The notes: generated from the letters alone by a model not told the origin. A stretch of DNA of 64,000 nucleotides from an uncultured Porphyromonadaceae bacterium (GCA_947174235.1 CAMWID010000006.1:1-64000), one strand, 5' to 3'. Shown: positions 1 through 9,706, counted from the first letter of the stretch. Translations and numbers: made by a program.

Positions 1-86
1 TTTGGCTGGTCCTTTTTTAGTGCCCGGCATCAGACACACTCAAAGAAACAGTATCGATAATTAATTATGAAAACTAATCAATTCTA

Positions 87-407
87 ATGGAAACAATAAT
101 TATTATTTCGATAATCTGTCTCACCATAATAGTTTTGGCTGGCTGTTTACTGTCTTATTTTCGGATAAAATCTAAACAACAACCCAGTGTGGTATCTTAT
201 ATATTTTGGGGCAGCGTAATTCTCAGTATTTCAATTGCAATATATTCGCATTACTTTTATGATAATGAAAAGGTTTTAGATTTCTTTTCCCTTGCATCTG
301 CCATAATATCAATAATTTTAGCAATAATCACAATTGTCTACTCCTTTTATACAAATAGTAGGTCAAATGGTCAAATTGAGATTCTCAATCAATCCGCCCG
401 TTTATGA
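87..407 (+). CDS. small multi-TM membrane protein, hypothetical
   Basis: 106 aa ORF with about three hydrophobic segments (IIIISIICLTIIVLAGCLL, YIFWGSVILSISIAIYS, ASAIISIILAIITIVYSF); stop overlaps the next start (ATGA). Confidence 0.65.
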   Translation: METIIIISIICLTIIVLAGCLLSYFRIKSKQQPSVVSYIFWGSVILSISIAIYSHYFYDNEKVLDFFSLASAIISIILAIITIVYSFYTNSRSNGQIEILNQSARL

Positions 408-808
408 CATTAGGAGAGGTTGTACATCTCTATAAATCCATTAAAGACGATGATTTGAAATTGCAGATAGCAAATGAATTTGGTATAAAAAAATTACCAA
501 CCTTTGAGAACTATCTAAATTTAATCAAAGATTTAAGAAATACATGTGCCCATGCAAATGTCCTTTATGATTTTACACCGGAAAAATCAATCAGAAAAGG
601 TCCTGCTATGAAGAAGGGTATCGGTGAAAATCAGAATCTTAATGGGGCATTGCGGGTTGTAATATATATGTTAAGTCAAGTATCTGAGAACCGATCCAAG
701 GAACTTATGTCCGAAATAGATGCTTTGATAACGAAATATGGTGTTTACCCTGAAGTCAACCGCATACTAACCAACGTAAGCGGTTTGGGACAGCTCCATC
801 GAAAATGA
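404..808 (+). CDS. Abi_2/AbiD/F-like protein C-terminal-type domain with HEPN-like R-x4-H motif
   Basis: 134 aa; 'MTLGEVVHLYKSI...' and 'LIKDLRNTCAHANVLYDF' resemble the Abi_2 (HEPN superfamily) pattern RNxCAH; 4-nt overlap with upstream ORF. Confidence 0.6.
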   Translation: MTLGEVVHLYKSIKDDDLKLQIANEFGIKKLPTFENYLNLIKDLRNTCAHANVLYDFTPEKSIRKGPAMKKGIGENQNLNGALRVVIYMLSQVSENRSKELMSEIDALITKYGVYPEVNRILTNVSGLGQLHRK

Positions 809-829
809 CCAAAACATAGCACGAATTAT

Positions 830-860
830 TTTGTTATATCATAAAAAAGAAGTACTTTTG
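830..860 (+). promoter_or_regulatory. Bacteroidetes-type promoter (TTTG-N19-TAnnTTTG)
   Basis: tttg at 830-833, 19-nt spacer, TACTTTTG at 853-860; exact match to the Bacteroides consensus. Confidence 0.55.
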
Positions 861-866
861 CAACAT

Positions 867-958
867 CAAAAGTGTCGGTATTGACTCTAAGGCTCAATGC
901 CAACACTATAAAAGGGAAAAAAGAGGTCGTGCATTCTGCTGCACGACCTCGCTTTTTT
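867..958 (+). ncRNA. candidate small RNA (two hairpins, second is an intrinsic terminator)
   Basis: Starts ~7 nt after the -7 box; hairpin 1 872-884/894-906 (gtgtcggtattga/tcaatgccaacac, one mismatch and one G-U); hairpin 2 923-933/940-950 followed by a T-run. Confidence 0.45.
923..958 (+). terminator. intrinsic terminator
   Basis: 11-bp perfect stem gaggtcgtgca/tgcacgacctc, 6-nt loop, gctttttt tail. Confidence 0.75.
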
Positions 959-1265
959 AGGATAAAATTCATACTATTCCCGATGATATACCGAGCTTGT
1001 GATCGAAATAGTGAGCCGTCATGGCCTATCATTGTTCGAGAAATGACTGGAAATGGATTTGGATATGGAACTATAACCATTTTAACTATAGGGATTTGGT
1101 ATGACTCTGGATTATTAGTAAATTTATATTTGTTATGCTCTGCATGGCGAAGATCTTTGAAATCTATATGAGTAAAAATCGGGAATAGCCGAAATTGCTA
1201 TAGATGCAAATGTTTGATAATTAGAGTGGTTACCTCAAGAAATAAGTGTCCCAACCGGATCACAG

Positions 1266-1295
1266 AAGGGACTATCAAATGATAGTCCCTTTTCT
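1266..1295 (+). terminator. intrinsic terminator-like hairpin
   Basis: gggactatc-AAAT-gatagtccc flanked by aa and ttttctt. Confidence 0.5.
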
Positions 1296-1366
1296 TGTAT
1301 ATCAGTTTGTTAGATGTCGTGTCGGTGCCGGTATGCGGTGCTATCCATCACATGTATTGGATAGTT

Positions 1367-1426
1367 TGCCCCTTCCCGATGATCAGTTGACTCTGTGATG
1401 TCGCGGAGTTAAATCGGGAAGGGGCA
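1367..1426 (-). terminator. inverted repeat at the 3' end of the PUL A operon
   Basis: 14-bp perfect inverted repeat tgccccttcccgat/atcgggaaggggca just downstream of the GH31 stop; no T-run. Confidence 0.4.
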
Positions 1427-1439
1427 GATGATCTCGCAA

Positions 1440-3743
1440 TTATTTGTATTCGACCGCGAGGCTGAAACCCTGTGTGCAATCAAATGCGGGGATGTCAATT
1501 TCGGCAGACGAATTCTTTTTGTCGTAGGTGGCAGGCACTTTCTTGCCGTTAAGTTTTGCTACTGCCGGTTTCGGACAATCGTATATTTTTACCACACAGC
1601 TTTTTGTGGTAGGCATGTCTTTATATCCGCCTTTGCGGGGAGCCACGTTGTATATCCATTTCTTTCCATCTCCGGAGTGGGAGACAAGGGTGGTGGCATA
1701 CTCCGTGGCGTAATCCTTGCTGTCGCCCGAATCTTCATAAAGCTCGAATTCTCCCGGTTTTAACCCGTAGAAATTGAGAATCAGACGGTCTGATTGTTCC
1801 GACGCATGTTTGAGCTCAGGAGGATTTGTGGCTATCACTGCCCCTTTCCTGATAAACCATGGGAACTGGTTGTGGGTAAATTCCATGGTCACGTCCTTTC
1901 CTCCCTCCAACATCCTTGAATGGGAAGGGGAGTACCATTCACCTTCGGGAAGCCACAGCGTCTTTTCGCTGACAACGCCGTTCCCCTTTTTGAAAATGGG
2001 AGCCACTAAAATGTCATCACCGAAAAAGTATTGCGTCTCATTAGCGTATGCCTCTTCAAGCTCGGGATATTCATAATAGAGAGGTCTTGTCAGCGATATG
2101 CCTGTGTCATAACACTTGCGTGCCATCGTATAGATGTAGGGAAGGAGAGCGTAGCGGAGTTTGACAGATTCCCGCAGCAACGGGAAATTGGGATATTTCC
2201 ATATACGGCGTTCGATACGGTCGTCACGTGTGGCATGAGTACGGAAGATAGGTGTGAACACACCGTATTGCACCCATCTGAGCACAAGTTCCGGATCGTT
2301 CGGATCCTGATCCGAATCCCCGGGGATCATGTGTCCGCCAAGATCATGCCCCCAGTATCCGTAACATACATTGGATGCCGTGGACGTGAAATAGGGCTGA
2401 AATTCCAGAGTCGGATAATTGATGTAGGTATCACCGGAGAACCCTATCTGATAGCGGTGGCTGCCCAGTCCGCCCCATCTGTGGAAGATCATGGGACGAC
2501 GGTCGCGATTGTTGAGCATATCGTTGAAAAACACATGGTTCAGCCAGAACGTCTCCCCCATGCCGTCCATCATGGGGTTCACAAGCTTCTGCTGCCAGTC
2601 GAGCCACCAGAAATCCACGCCCCGTTCCTCTTCCTTATGGATGAAATGCTTGAAGAAAGAACGGTAGAAAGTGCTGTCCTGTATCGCCCAATCGATCTTG
2701 CGTGTTTTGGCGCTGTCGGGCTGCAGCTCAAGGCGCATCGCCTCGAAGATGTCTTCGTCAGGCGCCACGCCTGTGGCGGGATGCAGGTTTAAAGCCACCC
2801 TCAGTCCCTGAGAATGCATGTCGGCTATCAGCTCGTCAGGGTCGGGGATAAGATTTGAGTTCCACGTCCATCCGGTCCATCCTCCGCGACCTCCAGACTC
2901 CTCGCGGCCATTATAATGCCAGTCCATGTCGAATATGATCACGTCCGAATTTATATCATTCTCTTTCAATGCCCGAGCTATCTCACGGAAATCGTCGGAG
3001 GTATATCCGTCATATTTGCTGTACCAATAACCGAAAGCGAAACGCGGAGGGAGCGGCACTTTCCCCGCCAGGACAGTATAGTCGCCGATCGCTTTCTTAT
3101 AGTCATGTCCGTAGCCGAAGAGATATACATCCATACTGCCGTCGGCGGGACGTGGCGCGATCCAGGGGATACCGTCGACACTCTTTTCAAATATCAGCGA
3201 TCTGCTCCCGTCGCCGCGTCTGGCGTCCGGGGAGTCGTCTATCACTGCCCACCCGTCGCGGGATATCGGTCCGTTCTCCAGAAATTTGCGGTGGCTGTCG
3301 CCGTTGTTACCGTCAAGAGTGCGGTACGTGCCTTTCAGGTTGAACGGTTCTTCCGCTCCCGGATGCCACTCCTTAAGTCCGGATTCCGTGCATATGGCGG
3401 CATTAAGGTTTTCCGGTTTCCGGGCGTCGGCGCCATCGCGGTAAGCGAGGCGGAGCGCCCCGGTATTGATGACGGTGTGTCCGGCGGAGTCGACTACAGA
3501 ATAGTTGACAGCAGGAAAATTCCTGTTGACCGCAAGGAAAGTGGCACGGTCTTCAAATTTGCCCGAATCATTGTATTCAATCCGCACGAGACGGGGTGTG
3601 AGGATGGTGAAACGCGCGTTGCCCCGCGTCACGGTCTGCTCCACCTTCGCGGCGGGATCCGGCAGAGAGGTTCCGGCGGAGGCGTTGGGACACATCAGGG
3701 CGGATGTGGCGGCGCAAAATCCCAACAGATTATAAAGTTTCAT
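1440..3743 (-). CDS. glycoside hydrolase family 31 (alpha-glucosidase/alpha-xylosidase-like), secreted
   Basis: 767 aa; signal peptide; GH31 motifs 'DVIIFDMDWHYN' and 'VDFWWLDWQQ', 'FRTHATRDDRIERRIW'. Confidence 0.9.
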   Translation of the reverse strand: MKLYNLLGFCAATSALMCPNASAGTSLPDPAAKVEQTVTRGNARFTILTPRLVRIEYNDSGKFEDRATFLAVNRNFPAVNYSVVDSAGHTVINTGALRLAYRDGADARKPENLNAAICTESGLKEWHPGAEEPFNLKGTYRTLDGNNGDSHRKFLENGPISRDGWAVIDDSPDARRGDGSRSLIFEKSVDGIPWIAPRPADGSMDVYLFGYGHDYKKAIGDYTVLAGKVPLPPRFAFGYWYSKYDGYTSDDFREIARALKENDINSDVIIFDMDWHYNGREESGGRGGWTGWTWNSNLIPDPDELIADMHSQGLRVALNLHPATGVAPDEDIFEAMRLELQPDSAKTRKIDWAIQDSTFYRSFFKHFIHKEEERGVDFWWLDWQQKLVNPMMDGMGETFWLNHVFFNDMLNNRDRRPMIFHRWGGLGSHRYQIGFSGDTYINYPTLEFQPYFTSTASNVCYGYWGHDLGGHMIPGDSDQDPNDPELVLRWVQYGVFTPIFRTHATRDDRIERRIWKYPNFPLLRESVKLRYALLPYIYTMARKCYDTGISLTRPLYYEYPELEEAYANETQYFFGDDILVAPIFKKGNGVVSEKTLWLPEGEWYSPSHSRMLEGGKDVTMEFTHNQFPWFIRKGAVIATNPPELKHASEQSDRLILNFYGLKPGEFELYEDSGDSKDYATEYATTLVSHSGDGKKWIYNVAPRKGGYKDMPTTKSCVVKIYDCPKPAVAKLNGKKVPATYDKKNSSAEIDIPAFDCTQGFSLAVEYK

Positions 3744-3747
3744 GATA

Positions 3748-6700
3748 TCATCGTTTTATTTTGAATTTAACTTGTCCGGTCACAAAAGGTTCCGCGGCTT
3801 CAGGAAATTTCACCGAATAATTTGAATAGACGGAAGGCTTTCCGGTCAGCGTTGCGCCTTCGGTGCCTGTCACGTCAGAGAGCGTCAACAGTCTGATGTC
3901 ATATTCCGCTCCAGGGCGTCCGGACAGGCGCAGGGTGTATTCCCCCGATTCTTCATCAAATTCTTCAGCTTCAATCTTTATGCCGTCGTTTTCCATCCCT
4001 TCCCTGAGTTCCGGAAGATTATGGCAGACACCAATACCTCCGGAATATCCCACCTCTATCACCTTATCTTCATCGACAACCATCGTGTCGATAACCACTT
4101 TAAGATTCTGAGGTTCGTGTATTATATGGAACGGAATTTTTTTCCCATTTATTTTGACATACCTTATCCGGGAAGCCAAGGGGAGCACCGCCGCGAAGTC
4201 AAGAGAGAATGCTCCACCGTTCTCTCTGTTGATTATATAACGGTAGACATTCCCTTCGCGCCGGTATCCGAGTCCTGCCTTCAAGTCTGCAATAGGGATA
4301 TGCGCCACGTCGGCACGGCTCCAGTCAGGAGGAAAACATGGCTCCATCCGCATTGACATCGCCAAAGCGTCGGTGTCAAGTCCCAGCATCCCTTTATAAA
4401 GGGGGGCAAGGTTCATTGACGAAGACCATTGCTGGTGAGGGCAGATTCCAGTGAAGCTCAGCCTGTCGCCGGTAATGACTTCCGCGATATTGCCATAGTC
4501 CCAGAGCCGGAAGAGCCGCAGACAGGAGAAGGCATGGCGGAACCCCTGGGTCCTTAGACCCGCTCCATATTCAGCCAGGGCGGCGCAGCCGTTGAGGAAA
4601 GGCCATACATTTCCGTAATTATAACCTCCCGTGGCATAATAGGGGCTGTCGTATCCCACCATTGTCACTCCCCAGTCGGTGGAGTAGAATTTTGAAGAGA
4701 AATTGAGCGCGGTGGCTCTTGCCTTTTCCTGATCGGCAAGTCCGAAAATGACCGGAGTTCCCCCAAGCACGCATTTCTGCGTCTGATATGACCCGTCTTT
4801 CATCAATCCGTGATTGAAAAATTGGAGGGAATCATTCCAGAATCTGTCATTTATGATTTCCTTGCAACGGATATGGTCTCTCGTGCATGCCGAGGCTATG
4901 GAATCATACCCGAGCGCGGTTGCCATGTAGGCACACTCATGAAGCGCGCGTGCCCAGATAGAGGCGAGATATATTTCCGTATGCGCCCCGTGCAGCTGGT
5001 GGCTTTCCTGCCATCCGTGTCCCACGCCTGTATTTTCAATCAGTCCGTCATTGTCGGTGTCGGTGCTACGGCAGAAGGCGAGCGCCTTCATAATATTTTG
5101 CCATTGGGACCGTATGAAATCAAGATCTCCCGATTTCCGTAAGAAATCACCCGCGAGAACAAGATAGAGTGGGGTTGAATCGGATGCGTCATAATGTACA
5201 GACCCGCTTGTGGTAAGCTCATGATAGATTTTCCCGTCCGGATCCTGATAGTTGCCGAATGTGGTGAGAATGTCTCTTACCTTATCGAAATCGCCGTAAT
5301 GGTTCATGGCTGTTCCCGTCCATTCCGTGTCGCGTCCGAAATACCATGCGTATCCGGGACGTCCGCTGACTTTATGTCCTCCGTTCCATCCTCTTGAGGT
5401 TGACCAGAATCCCGCCATAAGGGATTTCCCTATTGAAGGGGTATGGCAGAACAGCCTGTCGGTTGACAGTATCGCCTGTCGGTATGCCTCGTTGAATTCC
5501 GGATCGTCGCATTCTATCGAAAGATAACGGTCGGTAATCCCTTCCAGACTCCTGGAGATTTCCTGTGAGATCAAGTCGGCGGAAATCTTTCCGTCAAAAA
5601 GCGACACGCTTTCGTCAAGACCTTCCTCTCCTCCCGCCACATAAAGGGTCAGTGACCGTTCGGAACCGGCAAAAGTCCAGAGGAATGCGACTTGTTTATG
5701 TTTAGCCGGTGTCTGTCCGAACGTAGATATGTCTTTGTTTGAAAAATCATAAAAGCCTGACCGGCATGATTTCGGTGACCTGGAGAAGACGGATACCATG
5801 TTGAGTTTCCTGTCCCTGTCGCATACCGCCGCCACATTTCCGTCACGCGACACTGAATATAACAGGGATCCTGTAGACTCGAGGGAATATGGCCACATCA
5901 GTCTCAGATTGCTTGTCAGCGTCACAAAAACCTCTTCCACGCCCGGGTCGTCCCATTCATAGCTGACTGTCGCTACAGGTAATGACGGAGAGGCTGTGAA
6001 GATTTCCTTCAGGCTGCCTGCCGTCAAGGGATATTCACGCATTGTAAATTCCGGACACCGGGTGACTTCCGGACTGACGGTGTCGAGCCATACGGGTGTG
6101 TCGGAGTTTCTGTATCTAACGCCCACGCAAAGATCTCTCGCCGCCATGACAGGGTGAATCCATATTTCCTCGACATTACCTTTCTCCCGTCCGGTGACAA
6201 GCGTACGGCTTCCCGACACATTCCAGAAGTGTTTGCGGTCTGATTCTCTCACGCAGACAGTTCCCGCAGGTTCAGGGATCTTTGATCTGTCCTCCGGGAT
6301 TTTTACTCCATCAGTCAAAGAAGGAGTATGGATCACCGGTACCGAGTCGTATGTCCAATGCCGTGGCTCTGATTTAAAAACACGGGTTCCGGCAAGATAA
6401 TCCAATACGTTGTCTGTGAATATCGACAAGACAGATCTGTTGGCGTTCGGAAGGGAATAATATATGTATGCTCCCGCCGCGAGAATTTTACCCTTGCCAT
6501 AAGGGGTCTCCCAAATCAGTTTCCTGTCTTCATGGTAGTGGATATATGCCCAGTTGATACCGATTACCTTTGCTCCCGGGGCGGCAGGCAACTTCCCTTT
6601 CGGGAAGCCTGCCGTGCGTGCCATGTTGTCTTCCATCCCTTTCCAGACGTATGCCCCGCCTGAAAGAGATTCAAACAGAGGATGCTCCCTGTAGGCATGA

Positions 6701-7140
6701 AATCCTACGGCGCGTCCATATCCGTTGTCCACGGCTTCCTGATATTCCACGGAAACCGGGGTGGATTCCACACCCCAGCTGTTCAACAGTCTTACCCCTT
6801 CCATCGAAAGATAAAGATTGCCGCCTCCACTCACATATGCAAGAAGCGGATCTTTCATATCAATCTCCTCACGACAAAATGCCGAACTGTCAACGCGGTG
6901 ATAGATAACAATATCTGCACCTTTGAGCTTGTCTGTGTCGAGATCTTTCACAGGGACGGACACGATTTCTCTCTCCCCGTCCGCCGCCATTGAAGACAAT
7001 GAATGCAGTTCGTCGGGCGACGTATGTGATGAGGAAAGGAGTATGATTTTCGTGGTTTCACGGCAGACTCCTCCGCATATTCCGCATGACATCAATATGG
7101 AAAGTGTGATGACATGTCTCAGTAAGGTCGTGACTGTCAT
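3748..7140 (-). CDS. GATase/ThuA-like N-terminal domain fused to a six-hairpin (glycogen-debranching/GH63-like) glycosidase
   Basis: 1130 aa; signal peptide; N-terminal GATase-like region; 'GYAWYFGRDTEWTGTAMNHYGDF' and 'DNDGLIENTGVGHGWQE' typical of (alpha/alpha)6 amylo-1,6-glucosidase-like enzymes. Confidence 0.75.
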   Translation of the reverse strand: MTVTTLLRHVITLSILMSCGICGGVCRETTKIILLSSSHTSPDELHSLSSMAADGEREIVSVPVKDLDTDKLKGADIVIYHRVDSSAFCREEIDMKDPLLAYVSGGGNLYLSMEGVRLLNSWGVESTPVSVEYQEAVDNGYGRAVGFHAYREHPLFESLSGGAYVWKGMEDNMARTAGFPKGKLPAAPGAKVIGINWAYIHYHEDRKLIWETPYGKGKILAAGAYIYYSLPNANRSVLSIFTDNVLDYLAGTRVFKSEPRHWTYDSVPVIHTPSLTDGVKIPEDRSKIPEPAGTVCVRESDRKHFWNVSGSRTLVTGREKGNVEEIWIHPVMAARDLCVGVRYRNSDTPVWLDTVSPEVTRCPEFTMREYPLTAGSLKEIFTASPSLPVATVSYEWDDPGVEEVFVTLTSNLRLMWPYSLESTGSLLYSVSRDGNVAAVCDRDRKLNMVSVFSRSPKSCRSGFYDFSNKDISTFGQTPAKHKQVAFLWTFAGSERSLTLYVAGGEEGLDESVSLFDGKISADLISQEISRSLEGITDRYLSIECDDPEFNEAYRQAILSTDRLFCHTPSIGKSLMAGFWSTSRGWNGGHKVSGRPGYAWYFGRDTEWTGTAMNHYGDFDKVRDILTTFGNYQDPDGKIYHELTTSGSVHYDASDSTPLYLVLAGDFLRKSGDLDFIRSQWQNIMKALAFCRSTDTDNDGLIENTGVGHGWQESHQLHGAHTEIYLASIWARALHECAYMATALGYDSIASACTRDHIRCKEIINDRFWNDSLQFFNHGLMKDGSYQTQKCVLGGTPVIFGLADQEKARATALNFSSKFYSTDWGVTMVGYDSPYYATGGYNYGNVWPFLNGCAALAEYGAGLRTQGFRHAFSCLRLFRLWDYGNIAEVITGDRLSFTGICPHQQWSSSMNLAPLYKGMLGLDTDALAMSMRMEPCFPPDWSRADVAHIPIADLKAGLGYRREGNVYRYIINRENGGAFSLDFAAVLPLASRIRYVKINGKKIPFHIIHEPQNLKVVIDTMVVDEDKVIEVGYSGGIGVCHNLPELREGMENDGIKIEAEEFDEESGEYTLRLSGRPGAEYDIRLLTLSDVTGTEGATLTGKPSVYSNYSVKFPEAAEPFVTGQVKFKIKR

Positions 7141-7144
7141 GACG

Positions 7145-9658
7145 CTATTCGATTGAAGCCTCTAAAATACCTACGGCAGAGATCCCTTTGGGCACGATGT
7201 TCAGGCGTATGGCGTCAGCCTCGATGGGGTGTCCCGGATGGATCACATTGAACTGATCTTTATCTACTTTGTAGAAATCAGTATTGTATAATGGGAAAGG
7301 ATTCCATTTCCCGTCAGCCAGATACTCCGCGCTCCAGGAATCGGGCACCTGCACGCCTCCGTTGTCGTCATACCAGTAGACGGAGACACTTTCCACGTTC
7401 TGGCGTTCCTTCAGTGTAAGGATCACGGATTGCGCCTCACCTTTCTTTGGCCAGCTTGTCCATCTGAGTATTCCGGAATCGGCGGAGGCTTTGGGGAGTT
7501 CACCGTCCACTATCGCCGTCACGTCGTCACCGTTATATGTAAATGAGGCTTCGACAGACGCGATGTTTTTCTGTGGGCGGGTCACTGACGCGAGGGCAGT
7601 GGCGGCATCGCGAGCGAACCATACATTCATGGACGTGTTGTCTCCGCGATTGTTCCAGGCATAATAGGGGATGAGTGTAAGTCTGGCTGCCACCGTAGAA
7701 TCTCCGTCCAACGCTTCAGCGTCCATGCATATTTTGTCAAGACCCTTGAGCGTCCCGTCATTGAATGTAAGAATCTCAGCTTTGTGATCCGGTCCGGCAA
7801 CAACATACGCCGATGCCGGAAAACTGTTGTCAGGACTTTCCGCACAATATACAAGAGGCCCGCGGGTTATGCATAGGCGGTTGGAGTCTGCCTCCACACG
7901 GGAATCAGCTGCTGAGTAACAGACATCCATCGGGATTTCAAGAGTCAGTCGGTCTCCGGATTTCCATTTCCGTTTCACAGGTATGAATCCTTTCACCGCT
8001 TTGTCGTCGTATCTCTTTCCGTTTACGGAGATTGAGACAGGAGACCCGGAGGAGGATACATAGCTATAGAGATTGCCGGGAACAAATCTGTCCGTCGCCC
8101 AAGTCGGAACCCTCATCCATACGGTAAATTCGGCGCCATCGGTTTCCGGAGTAACTTCCAGGGTCACCTTCCCGTCATAAGGGTAACCCGTGGTCTGGCG
8201 TAATCCGACTTTTCCGGATTTTAGACTGACTGTCGTGGAAGATGAGGCGTAAAGCCCGCAATAAATATCGTCGGAGGTGTGGGAATACATCATTCCGGGC
8301 ACCTGTGGTATCAGACGCGCCATGTTAGACGGACAGCATGCCGTGCCGAACCATGGAGACCGTCCGGCGTTGCCATGGTTGAAAGCCTTTCTTCCGTCCG
8401 CCTCAAGGACATTGACGTAGAAAAACCGGTTGCCTTCTAGATTTACACCTGCGAGGACATTGTTGTATAACGCCACCTCTGCGACATCGATATATTTGGC
8501 GTCTTTGGACGCAAGAAACATCCTGTAGTTGAAAAACACGTTGCCGACGGCGGCACATGTCTCGTCATAGGTGTTTTTGTTGGGGAGTTCGTAATCCGGA
8601 CCGAACCCTTCGATACCCGGAACCGCGCCAAGTCCTCCGTTGATATGCATTTTCTTGTCGACAATGTCATGCCAGATGCTTTCCAGTGCCGGAGACAGTG
8701 TGCTGTCGCCTGTGGCGGCGAGTACGTCAGCCATCGCGGAATAAAGATACATCGCCCTTACGGCATGACCCTGTGCTGTGGTCTGCTGTCTGACCGGAAG
8801 ATGCTGCTGGCTATATTCCCCCGACATTATCCCCTTGCCGTCAGGATGAAACGTCACGCCTCTTATGTCGATAAACTGTCTTGCCATAGATAGATACAGT
8901 GAGTCTCCGGTCACTTCGAACAGCTTTATCAGGGCGAGCTCGATTTCCTGATGGCCCGGAGCCTGGTTGACCGGTTTTCCGTCATTGTATGCAGGGTCTC
9001 CCTCAAAGAATACACGGTTGACGTGTCGGGCGTTTTTTTCCGCTACGTCCAGAAACTTTCGTTTGCCGGTAGCCTTGTAATAAGCCACAGCCGCCTCATA
9101 CATGTGTCCCATATTATAAAGCTCGTGACTGTGTATCACAAATGAATAAGGGCGTTCTCCCGTGCCGAAACCAAGAGTGCGCATGGAGGGATCCACGGCG
9201 TGGAGCTCATAGAAATACCCGTCGGAACATTGTGCGTCGGCTATGATGTCAATAATGTCGTCAAGCTCTTTTTCAAGCACGGAATCCTTTTCAAGTATAA
9301 GGAGACATGCCGCCCCTTCCATGACTTTGAAGAGATCCGACGACACATAACGGGGAAGTTTAAGAAGAGGCTGTTTTTTACCGTTTTTCAGATAGTCTCC
9401 AACTATTTTAAGATTGTCCACAACTTGCTCTGTTTTGGACAGAGAGAATGGTACAAGAGTTTTTTTCTGTATCCTGAGTCTGTCAAGCCAGAAGTCATCT
9501 TCCAGACTTACTCTCTCGAAGGATACGGAAGACAATTGTTCGGAATCATCGGCATAAGCGTCGGAGCATGAAGATACGAGCCCTGTCGCCGAGATGTATG
9601 CGCCGGCAATTATAGGTATATATGCCAGCCGGTTGAGATATGTTTTAAGTCGTTTCAT
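7145..9658 (-). CDS. DUF1680/GH127-family beta-L-arabinofuranosidase-like lipoprotein
   Basis: 837 aa; lipobox-like LVSSC; DUF1680 features 'YDETCAAVGNVFFNYRMF', 'GTACCPSNMARLIPQVPGMMY'; C-terminal F5/8C-like extension. Confidence 0.85.
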   Translation of the reverse strand: MKRLKTYLNRLAYIPIIAGAYISATGLVSSCSDAYADDSEQLSSVSFERVSLEDDFWLDRLRIQKKTLVPFSLSKTEQVVDNLKIVGDYLKNGKKQPLLKLPRYVSSDLFKVMEGAACLLILEKDSVLEKELDDIIDIIADAQCSDGYFYELHAVDPSMRTLGFGTGERPYSFVIHSHELYNMGHMYEAAVAYYKATGKRKFLDVAEKNARHVNRVFFEGDPAYNDGKPVNQAPGHQEIELALIKLFEVTGDSLYLSMARQFIDIRGVTFHPDGKGIMSGEYSQQHLPVRQQTTAQGHAVRAMYLYSAMADVLAATGDSTLSPALESIWHDIVDKKMHINGGLGAVPGIEGFGPDYELPNKNTYDETCAAVGNVFFNYRMFLASKDAKYIDVAEVALYNNVLAGVNLEGNRFFYVNVLEADGRKAFNHGNAGRSPWFGTACCPSNMARLIPQVPGMMYSHTSDDIYCGLYASSSTTVSLKSGKVGLRQTTGYPYDGKVTLEVTPETDGAEFTVWMRVPTWATDRFVPGNLYSYVSSSGSPVSISVNGKRYDDKAVKGFIPVKRKWKSGDRLTLEIPMDVCYSAADSRVEADSNRLCITRGPLVYCAESPDNSFPASAYVVAGPDHKAEILTFNDGTLKGLDKICMDAEALDGDSTVAARLTLIPYYAWNNRGDNTSMNVWFARDAATALASVTRPQKNIASVEASFTYNGDDVTAIVDGELPKASADSGILRWTSWPKKGEAQSVILTLKERQNVESVSVYWYDDNGGVQVPDSWSAEYLADGKWNPFPLYNTDFYKVDKDQFNVIHPGHPIEADAIRLNIVPKGISAVGILEASIE

Positions 9659-9706
9659 TAGATTTTGGTTTCGGGTGGTAATAATACAACCCCGGAAGTC
9701 GGGATT

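Noticed and set aside
826-1171. Short ORFs 826..1080 (-) and 872..1171 (+)
   Set aside because: They run through the promoter/hairpin/terminator unit and show no protein-like features.
1225-1295. Possible att site or tRNA end near gtgtcccaaccggatcac and the 1266 hairpin
   Set aside because: No second copy seen in the window, no tRNA fold found, no integrase; cannot be supported.
2031-3764. 253 aa and 282 aa plus-strand ORFs opposite GH31
   Set aside because: Antisense to clear GH31 motifs; codon-bias artefacts.
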